Source: Brevundimonas sp. (GTDB taxonomy: Bacteria; Pseudomonadota; Alphaproteobacteria; Caulobacterales; Caulobacteraceae). Taken from it: a stretch of 64,000 nucleotides of DNA. Of this stretch, positions 50,332-59,102 are shown piece by piece. The translations under genes and the position numbers were made by a program. The notes below the pieces were generated by a model. The model had not been told where the DNA came from. It saw nothing but the letters and a program-made list of their open reading frames with translations, and made no database searches. Location of the stretch: NCBI RefSeq assembly GCF_013912065.1, contig NZ_JACESA010000012.1, positions 47,846 through 111,845 of the forward strand, read 5' to 3'. Each line of letters opens with the position of its first letter. Position 1 is the stretch's first letter.

Positions 50332-51237
50332 ATGCGCTATCGCCCCTTCGGCATGTCCGGCGCCGCCATTTCCAACCTGACGCTCAGCTTCGGCCTGGAC
50401 AGTCTGGCGCGGGGGCGCGAGGCCGCCCTGCACCTGCTGTACTCCGCTTTGGAAGCCGGGGTGAACGCCTACCGGCTCGAGACCGCCGATCCCGTCGCGG
50501 CCGAGGTGCTGGGCGAGGCCCTGGCCCATGTCGATCGCAAACTGGTCTGTGTCGGCCTGACGCTCGGCTTAGGGGCCGGACGCGAGGCTGAACGCGACTT
50601 TTCGGCGGAAGGCATGACCGGCGCCATCGACCGGGCGCTGCATTTCTCGGGCCTGGGCTGGATCGACGTCGCGGTGCTGCACGAACCGGGCGAGCACGAA
50701 CTGCCGCAGTCCTCGCTCAATGCGCTGAAGGCCCTGCGCGCCACCGGCCGGATCAAGCTGCTCGGCGTGGCCGGCGGGGACGAGGTCATGGACACCTATG
50801 TCTCGACTGGCGCCTTCGACGTCCTGTTGACGCCGTTCGACATCAACGCCGACTGGAGGCTGCGCAACCGCATCCGTGCGGCCCGAGAACAGGATATGGC
50901 GGTCTTCGCCTACGACTATTTCACCGATCGCCGCGCCAAGGCGCGGGGAGCCGAGGCCGCGCCCAAGAAGGGCTTGTTCGGGTTCGGGGGCGCCAAACAC
51001 CCGACGCGATCCGGCAAGAACGACGCCTTCGGCTTTCTGTACCGCACGCCCAACTGGGCGGCCGAGGCGATCTGTCTCAGCTATGTCCTGACCGACCCGA
51101 CCATCTCCAGCGTCATCGTCCGCGCCAATGACGTCGACCGCCTGAACATGCTGGCCGCCACGCCGGAACGCGACCTGCCGCCGGGCCTGGCCGCGCAGAT
51201 CGAGATGGGCCGGGTCACCGCCTCGGCGGCCGCCTGA
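50332..51237 (+). CDS. Aldo/keto reductase family protein
   Basis: A 301-residue TIM-barrel protein with FGMSGAAISNLTLSFGLD near the start, AGVNAYRLETADPVAAEVLG, IDVAVLHEPGEHELPQSSL and IRAAREQDMAVFAYDYF, and a late LTDPTISSVIVRANDVDRL that corresponds to the family's cofactor end. The usual catalytic Asp-Tyr-Lys-His set is not clearly retained, so activity is uncertain. It is wedged between bolA and grxD, suggesting a link to Fe-S or redox homeostasis. Confidence 0.8.
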   Translation: MRYRPFGMSGAAISNLTLSFGLDSLARGREAALHLLYSALEAGVNAYRLETADPVAAEVLGEALAHVDRKLVCVGLTLGLGAGREAERDFSAEGMTGAIDRALHFSGLGWIDVAVLHEPGEHELPQSSLNALKALRATGRIKLLGVAGGDEVMDTYVSTGAFDVLLTPFDINADWRLRNRIRAAREQDMAVFAYDYFTDRRAKARGAEAAPKKGLFGFGGAKHPTRSGKNDAFGFLYRTPNWAAEAICLSYVLTDPTISSVIVRANDVDRLNMLAATPERDLPPGLAAQIEMGRVTASAAA

Positions 51238-51339
51238 TATCGACCGATCCGGGCGTCCGGACGCCGCATGGCCGCAACGGCGCCTTGACCCGGCCATCGG
51301 CTCTCCCTAGCTGACGGACTTCACGAAAGGCTCCCTCCC

Positions 51340-51705
51340 GTGACCGACACCGTTCAAACCACCGATCCCGTTCACACCTTCATCGGCGACACCGTCGCCC
51401 AGCACGACGTCGTGCTGTTCATGAAGGGCACCCCGGACCAGCCGCGCTGCGGCTTCTCCTCGCTGGCGGTGCAGATTCTCGACCACGTCGGCGCCGCCTT
51501 CGTGGGCGTCGACGTGCTGCAGGACGAGGCTCTGCGCGAAGGCATCAAGGCCTTCACCGACTGGCCCACCATTCCCCAGCTCTATGTGAAGGGCGAATTC
51601 GTCGGCGGCTCGGACATCATCCGCGAGATGTTCCAGGCGGGCGAACTTCAGGCCCTGATGGTCGAAAAGGGCGTTGCGACGGACGGGGCTACGGGCGAGG
51701 CCTGA
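51340..51705 (+). CDS. grxD: Monothiol glutaredoxin (Grx4 type)
   Basis: A 121-residue glutaredoxin with the signature CGFS in FMKGTPDQPRCGFSSLAVQI, then WPTIPQLYVKGEFVGGSDII for glutathione binding. It carries and transfers [2Fe-2S] clusters and partners BolA. The stop overlaps the next gene by 1 nt (TGATG), so the thioesterase is cotranslated. Confidence 0.96.
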   Translation: MTDTVQTTDPVHTFIGDTVAQHDVVLFMKGTPDQPRCGFSSLAVQILDHVGAAFVGVDVLQDEALREGIKAFTDWPTIPQLYVKGEFVGGSDIIREMFQAGELQALMVEKGVATDGATGEA

Positions 51706-52166
51706 TGGCGCGGCCAGTCCTTCAACCTCGGGAGGACCGAGAGGTCTTCGTCGTTCCGCTCGAGGTCCGGCCGGAACACATCGACGCCAACGATCACGTC
51801 AACAACGTCGTCTATGTGGGCTGGCTCCAGGACGTCGGCACGGCCCATTGGTCGGCCCGTTTCGATGAGGAGACCCGCGCCCGATGCTCGTGGGTCGCCC
51901 TGCGCCACGAGATCGACTATCTGCGCGCCATAGCGCCGGGCGCGACCGGCGTGGTCGCGCGGACCTGGGTCGGCGATCCGCAAGGGCCGCGCTTCAACCG
52001 CTATGTCCGGATCGAGGACGCCCAGGGCCGCGTCTGCGCCCAGGGCGTCTCCGAATGGTGCCTGGTCGACGCCGCCACCTTGAGGCCGCAGCGTATACCG
52101 CCGTCGATGGTGGCGGTCTTCGCCACGACCGGCGACGCGTCTCTCGCGCCTATTTCAGCGGATTGA
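51705..52166 (+). CDS. 4HBT-like acyl-CoA thioesterase (YbgC type)
   Basis: A 153-residue hotdog-fold thioesterase with HIDANDHVNNVVYVGWLQDV, the pattern in which an Asp nears the active site, and LRHEIDYLRAIAPGATGVVA. It hydrolyses acyl-CoA, perhaps during lipid turnover. ATG overlaps the grxD stop by 1 nt. The 3' end overlaps the convergent lipoprotein gene by 17 bp. Confidence 0.9.
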   Translation: MARPVLQPREDREVFVVPLEVRPEHIDANDHVNNVVYVGWLQDVGTAHWSARFDEETRARCSWVALRHEIDYLRAIAPGATGVVARTWVGDPQGPRFNRYVRIEDAQGRVCAQGVSEWCLVDAATLRPQRIPPSMVAVFATTGDASLAPISAD

Positions 52167-52530
52167 GGATCCGCGCCGGAGCGCCGGGCTCCAGGCCCAG
52201 GTCGGCATAGGTCCAGCGCAGTTCGACGCCGTCGGGAACCAGGGCCTTGCACAGGTCCGGCTTGGTGCGGCGAAGCGTGATCTCGGTCGGCGTATTGTCG
52301 GCCACCGCGATTTCAAAATCCGAAGCCTGGGTGCAGCCGTTGGAATCGACGCGCACGACCAAGCCGCCGTCCGCGAACCGGGCCTCGCGAATGGCCTCGG
52401 CCGGCGGGGCGTCGCTGCGGGTGACATTGACCGAGACGTTCTCGCCGCCGGTGCTGTCATAGATGACGCAGGCCGACATCAGGGGCGCGGCGAGGGCCGC
52501 GACCGCCAGGACCTTCAGGGCGCCGCGCAT
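52150..52530 (-). CDS. Lipoprotein of a two-member paralogous family
   Basis: A 126-residue lipoprotein with signal KVLAVAALAAPLMSAC and a lipobox LMSAC. After lipidation the mature part reads VVRVDSNGCTQASDF, then EITLRRTKPDLC, then GVELRWTYADLGLEPGAPAR. This matches the gene at 56407-56784 over its last ~75 residues (SNGCT, TLRR, C, GVEL-W-LGL-PG-P, NP). Two conserved cysteines could pair. Function is unknown; it likely sits in the envelope. A GTG at 52533 precedes ATG 52530. It is preceded by a 38-residue lipoprotein gene (TGATG overlap). Confidence 0.78.
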   Translation of the reverse strand: MRGALKVLAVAALAAPLMSACVIYDSTGGENVSVNVTRSDAPPAEAIREARFADGGLVVRVDSNGCTQASDFEIAVADNTPTEITLRRTKPDLCKALVPDGVELRWTYADLGLEPGAPARILNPLK

Positions 52531-52646
52531 CACTGATCCGAAGCCGGCGCGGTGATGACGCGCGTGGTCGGCTTTTCGGTCGAGACGATGATACAGCCCG
52601 ACAGCAGAGGGGCGGCGATGGCGATAGCGAGGGCGAGACGAAGCAT
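52530..52646 (-). CDS. 38-residue mini-lipoprotein
   Basis: A small gene upstream of the paralogous lipoprotein. From ATG 52646 it reads MLRLALAIAIAAPLLSGC, a compact lipoprotein signal with lipobox LLSGC (C18), followed by IIVSTEKPTTRVITAPASDQ. After cleavage only 21 residues would remain. Its TGA overlaps the next ATG by 1 nt. Entericidin-like size, but no similarity recognised. Confidence 0.7.
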   Translation of the reverse strand: MLRLALAIAIAAPLLSGCIIVSTEKPTTRVITAPASDQ

Positions 52647-52808
52647 TGGTGTGATCCCCGGTTGAAGCTTTACGCTTTTGTGGCGCGCCAAGCCCTTCTA
52701 GGCACGTGAATTTTCAGCAAGCCAGGTGAACAATCGGAAAGGTCGGCCTTGATCGGGATCGCAACCGACATAGCTACGGTCGCACCTCTCCTCCCCGGAC
52801 ATCTGTTC

Positions 52809-53906
52809 ATGAGCCACCTCTTCTCGCCGCGCAGCATCGGCCCCCTGACGCTGAAGAACCGCATCGCCATCGCGCCCATGTGCCAGTATTCGGCGATCGA
52901 CGGCGTGCCCCAGCCCTGGCATGTCCAGCATATCGGCCGCCTGGCCCTTTCCGGCGCCGGCCTGGTCATCGTCGAGGCGACGGGCGTCGAGGCCGCGGGC
53001 CGTATCACGCCCGACGACGTCGGTCTGTGGAACGACGAGCAGGAAGCCGTCTTCGCCGAGATCCTCCGGGGCGTCCGCACCTATTCCAGCACCCCTATCG
53101 GGATCCAGTTGGCCCATGCCGGCCGCAAGGCCTCGACGTCGGCGCCGTGGAAGGGCGGTCGCGCCCTGACGGCCGAAGAGGGCGCCTGGCAAACCTATGG
53201 TCCGTCCGCCCTGCCCTTCCGCGACGACTGGCACACGCCGGCGGAAATGACCGAGGCGGACATGGATCGCGTGGTCGCCGCCTTCGAGGACGCGGCGCGT
53301 CGCGCCGAACGCGCGGGCTTCGACCTGGTCGAACTGCACGCCGCCCACGGCTATCTGATGTGCGAATTCCTGTCGCCCCTGTCGAACCAGCGCACCGACC
53401 GGTACGGCGGCTCGGCCGAGGCCCGTGCCCGCTTCCCGCTACGTGTCGCCCAGGCCGTGCGCGACGCCTGGCCCCGGACCAAGGCCCTGGGCGTCCGCTT
53501 CAACGGCTCGGACTGGATCGAGGGCGGGCTGGCGCTGGACGAGGTGATCGCCTTCGGCCGCGCTCTCTACGAGATGGGCTATGACTATCTGCACCTGACC
53601 TCGGGCGGCAACGCCCCGCGAGCCGACATACCGGGCGCCGAGCCCGGTTATCAGGTCCGCTTCGCCGAAGCGGTCAAACAGGCCGTTCCGGACGCAACGG
53701 TCATGGCCGTCGGCATGATCTTCGATCCGCAACAGGCCGAAGACATCGTCGCCTCGGGTCAGGCCGATCTGGTCGCCATCGCCCGTGCGGTCCTGGACGA
53801 CCCCAACTGGGCCCACCACGCCGCCGTGACCCTGGGCCACGGCGAGGGCCTGCCGCCCCAGTACCAGCGGGCCGACAAGGCGCACTGGCCCGGTTACGGC
53901 CGCTAG
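52809..53906 (+). CDS. Old Yellow Enzyme-family NADH:flavin oxidoreductase
   Basis: A 365-residue FMN-dependent ene-reductase. SPRSIGPLTLKNRIAIAPMC and QYSAIDGVPQPWHVQHIGR with VEAIGIQL-type residues define the YqjM/NamA-like subgroup. The substrate-binding pair His-x-x-His is in ELHAAHGYLMCEFLSP, and NQRTDRYGGS follows. LVAIARAVLDDPNWAHHAA closes the barrel. It reduces activated C=C bonds using NADPH. Start ATG 52809 (MSHLFSPRS) was chosen. Confidence 0.95.
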   Translation: MSHLFSPRSIGPLTLKNRIAIAPMCQYSAIDGVPQPWHVQHIGRLALSGAGLVIVEATGVEAAGRITPDDVGLWNDEQEAVFAEILRGVRTYSSTPIGIQLAHAGRKASTSAPWKGGRALTAEEGAWQTYGPSALPFRDDWHTPAEMTEADMDRVVAAFEDAARRAERAGFDLVELHAAHGYLMCEFLSPLSNQRTDRYGGSAEARARFPLRVAQAVRDAWPRTKALGVRFNGSDWIEGGLALDEVIAFGRALYEMGYDYLHLTSGGNAPRADIPGAEPGYQVRFAEAVKQAVPDATVMAVGMIFDPQQAEDIVASGQADLVAIARAVLDDPNWAHHAAVTLGHGEGLPPQYQRADKAHWPGYGR

Positions 53907-53914
53907 GTCTTCGA

Positions 53915-56305
53915 TCAGGCGGCCTGGATCATCACCGGGCCGTCGAGATCATCTCGCCACAGCGCCTTGGCGGCGTCCTGAATGTGATTGTCGGCGACCG
54001 GCTTGGGTCGACCCAGCAGATAGCCTTGAACCTCGTCGCACCCCTGTTCGCGCAGGAAGTGCAGTTGCTCCATCGTCTCCACGCCCTCCGCCAGGACCGG
54101 AATCTCCAGGCTTTCGCCCAGGGCCAGGACGGCGCGAATGATGGCGGCGGATTGCGGCCCGCCGTCCAACTCGGACATGAAGGAGCGGTCCAGCTTGATC
54201 TTGTCGAACGGGAAGGCGCGCAGGGTGGACAGCGAGGAATAGCCGGTGCCGAAATCGTCCATGGCGATGGAGACGCCCAGCAGTTTCAGCTGACGCAGCA
54301 CATGGGTCGTGCGCTCCAGGTCGCTGATCATGGCCGTCTCGGTGATCTCCAGCTCCAGCCGCGACGGCGACAATCCCGTTTCGATCAGGATCTGATGCAC
54401 CAGGCGCGGCAGGTCGACATGGCCCAGTTGGACCGGCGACAGATTGACGGCGATCTTGTGCGGCTCGGACCAGGTCGCCGCCTCGGCGCAGGCCTTGCGC
54501 AGCACCCATTCGCCGATCGGCAGGATCAGGCCGGTCTCCTCGGCCAGCGGAATGAAATCGGCCGGGGAAACAAAGGTCCCATCCGCCTGTATCCAGCGCA
54601 GCAGAACCTCGTAGCCCGAGACCTCGCCGGTCTCGAGCGTGGCCTGCACCTGCCAGTTCAGGCTGAACTGTTCCTGATCCAAAGCCTCCCGCAGCTGCTG
54701 GATGATGCGGCGGCGATTACGCACCGCCTCGTCCATCTCCTCTTCGTAGAAGCAGACGTCGGTCGTCAGGGAGGCCTTGGCGCGATACATGGCCAGGTCG
54801 GCGTCGTTGATCAGGGCCGAGACGTCGGCGGCGTCATCGGGCCAGACGGCGATGCCGAGGCTCAGGCCGCAGGCGACCTCCGCGTGGCCGAGATCGACCG
54901 GGGCGACGATGGCGTCGCGCAGACGGTCCGCCAGGCTCAGCGCATCCTCGCGCCGCTCGACCGGCACGACCGCCATGAACTCGTCGCCGCCGAGACGGGC
55001 CACGAATTCGCCGGGACGAAGCGCGGCGCGCATCCGCTCGCCGATCCGGACCAGCAGCTGGTCGCCGGCGGCGTGGCCGTGGATATCATTGACCTCCTTG
55101 AACCGGTCCAGGTCCATGGCCAGCAGGGCGACCTTCTGGTTGCCGCTGTCCTGGGCCGTCTGTTTCGTCAGCCATTCCAGGAAGGAGGCGCGATTGGGCA
55201 GGTTCGTCAGGCTGTCGTTGCGCGCCAGGTGGGCGATACGCCGTTCCTGGGCCAGACGAGGGCGCAGATCGCGCAGGGCGTAGATCATCAGGGGGGCATC
55301 GCCGGTTTCGAGCCCGTCGCTACGGACAGCGATCTCGACCGGGATGGGCGCGCCCTGCTCGAGCCTGACATCGGCCTGGGTCAGGGCCCCGACGGCAAGA
55401 TCATCCAGGCCCGGAATCCAGCGCGACAGGGTCTCGCCCACCAGGGCGTCATGGTCGCTGTCGATCAGTGCGGCGAAGGCGGCGTTGGCCGCTAGAATGC
55501 GGCCGTCCTGTTCGACCACCATGCCGTCGACGCTGCCTTCGACCAGATGCTCCAGACGGATCTTGGCCTGGGCGCGGGACTGCATGTCCAGCGCATGGCT
55601 GGCCAGACCGGTGCCCAGAACCAGCAGGCCGACGGCGGCGACGGCGAAGGCCACCACGATATTGGCCTGCTCGGCCGTCACCTCGCCGACGGCCGGCGCG
55701 AAGGGGATGATGGTCATCGCGGCCATGCCGGTGAAGTGCAGGGTCACTATGCCCCCGACCATCAGGACCGCGGCCGCGAGGGTTCCGCCATTGCGGCCGG
55801 CGGCGCGCGCCCGATTGAAGGTCAGCCCGCCCAGGACCACCGCCCCGACGACGGAGACGGCCACATAGACGGGGGACCACAGGATGACGGCCTCAACCGC
55901 AAAGGCGGCCATGCCGGTATAATGCATGGCGGTGACGGCCAGACCGAACAGACCCCCGCCCAGTTCGGCGGCGAAACGGAAGCGTCGCGCCGCCACGGTG
56001 AGGGCCAGGACGCTGCCGGCGATGGCGACGCCCAGCGACAGGCCGGTCAGCATCGGCTCGTAAGCGACGGCGACGCCGGGATCATAGGCGATCATCGCCA
56101 CGAAATGCGTGCACCAGATGTTCGCGCCGGTCGCCACGGCGCCCATGAAGGTCCAGGCCGTACGCGCGCCTTTCTCGGCATATCTCAGACGCTGGAACAG
56201 ACGCAGGCTGACGGCCGAACCGACGACGCACAGCACGGCCGCCAGGGCCACCAGCATCAGATTATGTTCGCCAGTCAGGCAGGAAAGGATACGCATCAAC
56301 TGCAC
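53915..56305 (-). CDS. MHYT - GGDEF - EAL membrane protein
   Basis: The 796-residue protein has an N-terminal MHYT sensor of about seven helices (1-240) with the metal-binding motifs CTHFVAM, AMHYTGMAAF and TLHFTGMAAM. A PAS-like linker, an intact GGDEF (439-443 in RLGGDEFMAV) and a C-terminal EAL domain follow. The EAL signature here is EVL (566-568) in GYEVLLRW, with DDFGTGYSSL intact. MHYT is thought to sense O2, CO or NO through copper. The protein could make or break c-di-GMP; both catalytic domains look mostly complete. Confidence 0.94.
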   Translation of the reverse strand: MQLMRILSCLTGEHNLMLVALAAVLCVVGSAVSLRLFQRLRYAEKGARTAWTFMGAVATGANIWCTHFVAMIAYDPGVAVAYEPMLTGLSLGVAIAGSVLALTVAARRFRFAAELGGGLFGLAVTAMHYTGMAAFAVEAVILWSPVYVAVSVVGAVVLGGLTFNRARAAGRNGGTLAAAVLMVGGIVTLHFTGMAAMTIIPFAPAVGEVTAEQANIVVAFAVAAVGLLVLGTGLASHALDMQSRAQAKIRLEHLVEGSVDGMVVEQDGRILAANAAFAALIDSDHDALVGETLSRWIPGLDDLAVGALTQADVRLEQGAPIPVEIAVRSDGLETGDAPLMIYALRDLRPRLAQERRIAHLARNDSLTNLPNRASFLEWLTKQTAQDSGNQKVALLAMDLDRFKEVNDIHGHAAGDQLLVRIGERMRAALRPGEFVARLGGDEFMAVVPVERREDALSLADRLRDAIVAPVDLGHAEVACGLSLGIAVWPDDAADVSALINDADLAMYRAKASLTTDVCFYEEEMDEAVRNRRRIIQQLREALDQEQFSLNWQVQATLETGEVSGYEVLLRWIQADGTFVSPADFIPLAEETGLILPIGEWVLRKACAEAATWSEPHKIAVNLSPVQLGHVDLPRLVHQILIETGLSPSRLELEITETAMISDLERTTHVLRQLKLLGVSIAMDDFGTGYSSLSTLRAFPFDKIKLDRSFMSELDGGPQSAAIIRAVLALGESLEIPVLAEGVETMEQLHFLREQGCDEVQGYLLGRPKPVADNHIQDAAKALWRDDLDGPVMIQAA

Positions 56306-56406
56306 CAGAAGAGGGTGGATGAGCGTTCACTAGAGAAAGGACTTTAACCAACCCGCGACCAAGACGGCTAACGAAAGCCTAATCGGGCCTGCTTGAGGTC
56401 TGGGCT

Positions 56407-56784
56407 TCAGGTTTGGGGAAGCTGATAGGGATTGTTGACGCTGACCGGCGAGCCGGGCGCGAGGCCCAGTTCCTCGAACGACCATTTCAGCTCGACGCCG
56501 TGGACCAGGGGGTCCTCGCAGGTGTCCTCGTCGATGCGGCGCAGGGTGATGATCGCGTCGGCGCCCTTGATGCTGACGATGGGGATCAGATCTTCCTTGC
56601 GCGTGCAACCGTTCGAACTGACCCAGAAGACGGCCGAATCCTTGGTGAAGGCCGCGGCATGGATCGGCTCCAGCGCCCCCGGCATGCCCACGGTCGAGAC
56701 GCTGGGGTCCTGAAGCCCCCCTGCGCAGGCGGAAACGCCGGCTACGGCTACTACCGCCGCAAATTTGAAGACGGCGCGCGTCAC
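56407..56784 (-). CDS. Lipoprotein, paralogue of 52150-52530
   Basis: From GTG 56784, the 125-residue lipoprotein has signal VFKFAAVVAVAGVSAC with lipobox GVSAC. The mature region VFWVSSNGCTRKEDL, ITLRRIDEDTC, GVELKWSFEELGLAPGSPVS ends NPYQLPQT, the same motif order as the 52150 gene. GGGGAGG 8 nt upstream supports the GTG start. It stands alone after the terminator of rpsD. Confidence 0.78.
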   Translation of the reverse strand: MTRAVFKFAAVVAVAGVSACAGGLQDPSVSTVGMPGALEPIHAAAFTKDSAVFWVSSNGCTRKEDLIPIVSIKGADAIITLRRIDEDTCEDPLVHGVELKWSFEELGLAPGSPVSVNNPYQLPQT

Positions 56785-56867
56785 CTGGCGGCCTCCCCTA
56801 TTCCGTCGAACCCTGAACAGCTCGAGAATGCGCCTGTTCGCCGATAAAGGGAACAGGCCGAAAGACA

Positions 56868-56895
56868 AAGGGCCCCGGACGGATCCGGGGCCCTT
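56868..56895 (-). terminator. Intrinsic terminator of rpsD
   Basis: A perfect 12-bp stem AAGGGCCCCGGA / TCCGGGGCCCTT with CGGA loop. On the minus strand it is followed by TTTGTCTTTC. Confidence 0.88.
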
Positions 56896-56982
56896 CCAAC
56901 TCAAATCTCCGAGATCATCACCTGCGGGCTCAAACCGTCCGACGAGTGATAACCCTCTTGGAGAGGGCTTCGTAAGCGCGGC

Positions 56983-57600
56983 TTACGAAGCGTAGTATTC
57001 GACGACCAGGTTCGGTTCCATCTTCACCGCGTACGGCACGTCCGATAGTTCCGGCACGCGGACGTAGCGGACCGAGAACGAACGATCCGACAGTTCCAGA
57101 TAGTCCGGGATGTCGCGTTCCGACGACTGCTGGGCTTCGAGCACCAGGGCCATATTGCGCGACTTTTCCTTCACCGTGACGACGTCTTCCGGCTTCACGC
57201 GATAGGAGGCGATGTCGACCTTCTTGCCATTGACCATGACGTGGCCGTGGCTGACGAACTGGCGAGCGGCCCAGACGGTCGGAACGAACTTGGCGCGGTA
57301 GACGACGGCGTCCAGACGCGATTCCAGCAGACCGATCAGGTTTTCCGAGGTGTTGCCCTTGCGACGGGCGGCCTCGTCATAGGTCTTGGCGAACTGCTTC
57401 TCGGTGATGTTGCCGTAGTAGCCCTTCAGCTTCTGCTTGGCCTTCAGTTGCAGACCGAAGTCCGACACCTTCGACTTGCGACGCTGGCCGTGCTGGCCGG
57501 GACCGTAGGAGCGCTTGTTGACCGGAGACTTGGCGCGACCCCACAGGTTTTCACCCATGGCGCGGTCGATCTTGTATTTGGCGCTGTGGCGCTTGGACAT
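56983..57600 (-). CDS. rpsD: 30S ribosomal protein S4
   Basis: A 205-residue ribosomal protein that nucleates 30S assembly by binding 16S r[23 protein letters not shown] opens it, and [20 protein letters not shown] begins the S4 RNA-binding domain with [19 protein letters not shown]. The C-terminus is VEYYAS. It stands alone here rather than in an alpha operon, as is common in alphaproteobacteria. A strong terminator follows. Confidence 0.98.
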   Translation of the reverse strand: MSKRHSAKYKIDRAMGENLWGRAKSPVNKRSYGPGQHGQRRKSKVSDFGLQLKAKQKLKGYYGNITEKQFAKTYDEAARRKGNTSENLIGLLESRLDAVVYRAKFVPTVWAARQFVSHGHVMVNGKKVDIASYRVKPEDVVTVKEKSRNMALVLEAQQSSERDIPDYLELSDRSFSVRYVRVPELSDVPYAVKMEPNLVVEYYAS

Positions 57601-57851
57601 TCTATTCTCTTTTTCACGATGCGGCCCGGCATCCCCTCGATTGGGAATGCGATCTCAACGGCGGTCCACGCATCTTCCGTCATCAGTCCCGCGCCCGGCG
57701 AACCGGACACGTGGAAGGCGGCGCTTATGGCCAGAGCGGCGGCGGGAGTCAAGCCGGGCGGGCCGTTAAGCACGTTGGCCGGGAACCACGCCCCCTTTCG
57801 CGTCCTCTTCTTACTCGTGCGGCCCGTCTCCGGGCCGCCCTGGAGGATACA

Positions 57852-58073
57852 ATGGCGCAATCCACTCCGGTGGCGAAGCCGAACTTTTCCAACAAGGCTT
57901 TCGACACCCTGAAACACAAGCTGGTCGATCTGGTGGAGCCCCTGTCCGACAGCCAGTTGCTGGACCTCGCCGACGGCATCCACGACCTGCTGCGCCAGCG
58001 CCGCATGGTGCGCCAGCACCATGCCGACCGCATGCAGCAAAGATCGCGTCATGCGGCCGACGCTCTGAACTAG
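57852..58073 (+). CDS. 73-residue helical protein, unknown function
   Basis: A 73-residue basic protein rich in helix-forming residues: FSNKAFDTLKHKLVDLVEPL, SDSQLLDLADGIHDLL and RQRRMVRQHHADRMQQRSRH. GGAGGA lies 5 nt before ATG 57852. No signal, membrane segment or known motif is visible; the basic C-terminus could bind nucleic acid. It is divergent from rpsD and convergent with sodB across a shared terminator hairpin. Confidence 0.65.
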   Translation: MAQSTPVAKPNFSNKAFDTLKHKLVDLVEPLSDSQLLDLADGIHDLLRQRRMVRQHHADRMQQRSRHAADALN

Positions 58074-58090
58074 ACCCGCCCCATCGAAAA

Positions 58091-58114
58091 CGCCCGCCGG
58101 AGGTCCGGCGGGCG
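58091..58114. terminator. Bidirectional terminator between 73-aa gene and sodB
   Basis: A 10-bp GC stem CGCCCGCCGG / CCGGCGGGCG with AGGT loop. T-rich tails flank it on both strands (TCGTTTCGT plus, TTTTCG minus), fitting the convergent genes. Confidence 0.85.
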
Positions 58115-58144
58115 TCGTTTCGTCTGCAATCCAGACCGCTGTCC

Positions 58145-58756
58145 TCAGACGGCGGCGGCGTACAGTTCGTTGACCTTGTTCCAGTTCACCACCGACCAGA
58201 AGGACTTCAGATAGTCGGCCCGGCGGTTCTGGTATTTCAGATAATAGGCGTGTTCCCAGACATCGGCGCCCAGGACGACCTCGCCGCGTTCCTCGACCAC
58301 ATCCATCAGCGGATTGTCCTGGTTCGGGGTCGAGGTGATCTTCAGCTTGCCGTTCTGAACGATCAGCCAGGCCCAGCCTGAGCCGAACTGGGCGGCGCCG
58401 GCGGCGTTGAAGTCTTCCTTGAACTTGTCCATGCCGCCCAGGTCGCTGTCGATGGCGGCGGCGAGTTCGGCCGAGGGTTCACCCGCCTGACCGGCAGGGG
58501 CCAGCAGTTCCCAGAACAGGCTGTGGTTCCAGTGACCGCCGCCGTTGTTGCGCACGGCCTTGGGCGCGGTCGAGATGCTGGTGAAGATTTCTTCCAGCGA
58601 CTTGCCCTGCAGCGAGGCGTCGGCGTCGACGGCCTTGTTCAGATTGTCGACATAGGTCTGGTGGTGCTTGTCGTGGTGGAAGGTCATCGTCTCCTTGTCG
58701 ATGGCCGGCTCCAGCGCGTCATAGGCATAGGGCAGCGGGGGCAGGGTGAAGGCCAT
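58145..58756 (-). CDS. sodB: Superoxide dismutase, Fe-type
   Basis: A 203-residue enzyme that dismutates superoxide. Metal ligands are in [26 protein letters not shown] and [13 protein letters not shown]. The residue before GSGWAWLIV and the overall pattern fit the iron form. ATG 58756 has AGAGGAA upstream. Cytoplasmic; no signal peptide. It lies about 100 bp downstream of the 74-residue gene of the frm operon. Confidence 0.96.
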   Translation of the reverse strand: MAFTLPPLPYAYDALEPAIDKETMTFHHDKHHQTYVDNLNKAVDADASLQGKSLEEIFTSISTAPKAVRNNGGGHWNHSLFWELLAPAGQAGEPSAELAAAIDSDLGGMDKFKEDFNAAGAAQFGSGWAWLIVQNGKLKITSTPNQDNPLMDVVEERGEVVLGADVWEHAYYLKYQNRRADYLKSFWSVVNWNKVNELYAAAV

Positions 58757-58862
58757 GTGGAGTTCCTCTCGCGACAGATTCCGATACGCCTCATCTAGGC
58801 GCCCGTTCGTGAAACCCAAGCGTCATCACCCGGATTCGTTCCGACTTATCGCCACGGAACGG

Positions 58863-59087
58863 TCAAGCTGGCAAGTTCGCCTTCAGGCATTCGCGCACGG
58901 CGCGCTTCACGTCGCCCGGCGCATTCGGCTCGTCCACCCCTTCGGCGGCGAAGACGGCGCGAACGGCGGCGTCCAGCCCGCTCGGCAGGGCGGCGATCAC
59001 CCGCTTCTGTCCCTTCTCGTGCAGGCAGAAGCCCACCTCGCGGCACAGGGCGGAAAACATCGGCTCATAAGGATCGGTGGCGCTCAT
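58863..59087 (-). CDS. 74-residue protein, unknown function, end of frm operon
   Basis: The product has two cysteines close together in ALCREVGFCLHEKGQK and a third in RECLKANLPA. A predicted helical segment (LDAAVRAVFAAEGVD) lies between. No membrane segment or signal. It begins 15 bp after the DUF4350 gene on the same strand, so it belongs to the same transcript as frmA, the VOC gene and fghA. I do not recognise it. Confidence 0.6.
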   Translation of the reverse strand: MSATDPYEPMFSALCREVGFCLHEKGQKRVIAALPSGLDAAVRAVFAAEGVDEPNAPGDVKRAVRECLKANLPA

Positions 59088-59102
59088 GCCGCCCCTCTAG
59101 CA

